From positions 1-7,146 of the forward strand of contig CAJJDJ010000064.1 of assembly GCA_905182825.1 (NCBI GenBank): 7,146 bases of DNA, in the 5' to 3' direction. The number at the start of each line of letters is the position of its first letter. The first letter of the stretch is position 1. Below the pieces are notes generated by a model. It was not told the DNA's origin and ran no database searches. It was given only the letters and a program-made list of their open reading frames with translations. This DNA is from Thiotrichaceae bacterium UBA7359. Its GTDB lineage: Bacteria > Pseudomonadota > Gammaproteobacteria > Eutrophobiales > Eutrophobiaceae. The position numbers were made by a program, and so were the translations under genes. Shown here in pieces: positions 6,921 through 7,146 of the stretch.

Positions 6921-7146
6921 ATGCGACTTTCGAAGCTGAACATTCTGGATACGACAAAGGCCCCGTCCATAATCATTATTGCAATAATTTTCAATATTGC
7001 AATATTCATCTTAATTCAGCAATTGGTAAGCAACGAACTTACACTTAACTTGAATTTATCTGCTCTCAACCCTGTTGAACTTATACGTACACAACAAAGA
7101 CCTGAACAACCTGAACAAAAAAAGAAATTGATGAGATAGAACCACC
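6921..7146 (+). CDS. tonB: TonB N-terminal part; frame breaks at a -1 slippery site and runs off the right edge
   Basis: This is the N-terminus of a TonB-type energy transducer, which links the ExbB/ExbD motor to outer-membrane receptors. Residues 1-15 are cytoplasmic, about 16-36 form the membrane anchor (IIIIAIIFNIAIFILI), and a periplasmic stretch leads into a Gln/Glu/Pro-rich linker (RTQQRPEQPEQKK). Read straight, the frame stops at TAG 7137-7139 after 72 codons. Read with a -1 shift at A AAA AAG (7118-7124), it continues Glu-Ile-Asp-Glu-Ile-Glu-Pro and stays open to the window end, as expected for the proline-rich TonB linker. The -1 frame has a TGA just upstream at 7112-7114 and no start codon after it, so it can only be reached by shifting. 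The position after ttpC/exbB/exbD supports TonB. The C-terminal domain is outside the window. It could also be a pseudogene or carry a sequencing error. Confidence 0.75.
7118..7124 (+). promoter_or_regulatory. In-phase -1 slippery heptamer (A AAA AAG) in tonB
   Basis: The zero-frame codons here are CAA AAA AAG, so the heptamer A AAA AAG is in exactly the phase needed for tandem -1 slippage onto AAA AAA. This is the heptamer used in E. coli dnaX. The zero-frame TAG follows twelve bases later at 7137-7139. No AGGAG-like stimulator is visible 10-15 bases upstream. Any downstream stem-loop would lie past the window end. The sequence match is certain; the function is inferred. Confidence 0.55.

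Overview
The window is AT-rich, densely coded DNA that looks gammaproteobacterial. The best clue is the order DUF3450 / TtpC-type ExbB / ExbB / ExbD / TonB, which is the layout of the TonB2-type system of Vibrio and related marine bacteria. The other half carries accessory genes of PQQ-dependent (quinoprotein) alcohol oxidation. I cannot name the species. There are no RNA genes, insertion sequences, CRISPR arrays or recognisable phage genes, and no gene-free stretch longer than about 175 bases.

Left part (1-1660, + strand). The first gene is the C-terminal part of a periplasmic ABC-type substrate-binding protein of the PQQ-associated family. Its reading frame is open through the left edge, so the gene begins outside the window. 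After 41 bases comes a secreted YVTN-type beta-propeller of the kind that accompanies it. A rho-independent terminator at 1668-1699 closes this unit.

Middle (1698-3688, - strand). A two-component system converges on the propeller gene: a membrane histidine kinase resembling MoxY and a NarL/LuxR-type response regulator resembling MoxX. This type of pair controls methanol or alcohol dehydrogenase genes. A 173-base divergent intergenic region (3689-3861) must hold the promoters of both this operon and the next one.

Right part (3862-7146, + strand). Five tightly packed genes encode an energy-transduction system for TonB-dependent outer-membrane transport: a periplasmic coiled-coil DUF3450 protein, a TtpC-like ExbB with an N-terminal periplasmic extension, a short ExbB, ExbD, and the start of TonB. 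Genes overlap or lie 2-24 bases apart, which implies one transcript.

Most interesting signal: the tonB frame stops after only 72 codons. Just before that stop, at 7118-7124, lies an exactly phased A AAA AAG heptamer, the classic -1 ribosomal slippery site. The -1 frame after it reads Glu-Ile-Asp-Glu-Ile-Glu-Pro, the acidic, proline-starting linker expected of TonB, and it stays open to the window end. This is either a programmed -1 frameshift controlling TonB, a real inactivating deletion, or a one-base undercall in an A run. The window ends too early to decide.

Working together (inference): the left and middle genes sense and support periplasmic quinoprotein alcohol oxidation. The TonB cluster could power uptake of something that pathway needs, such as PQQ or a metal complex, but no receptor gene is present to prove it.
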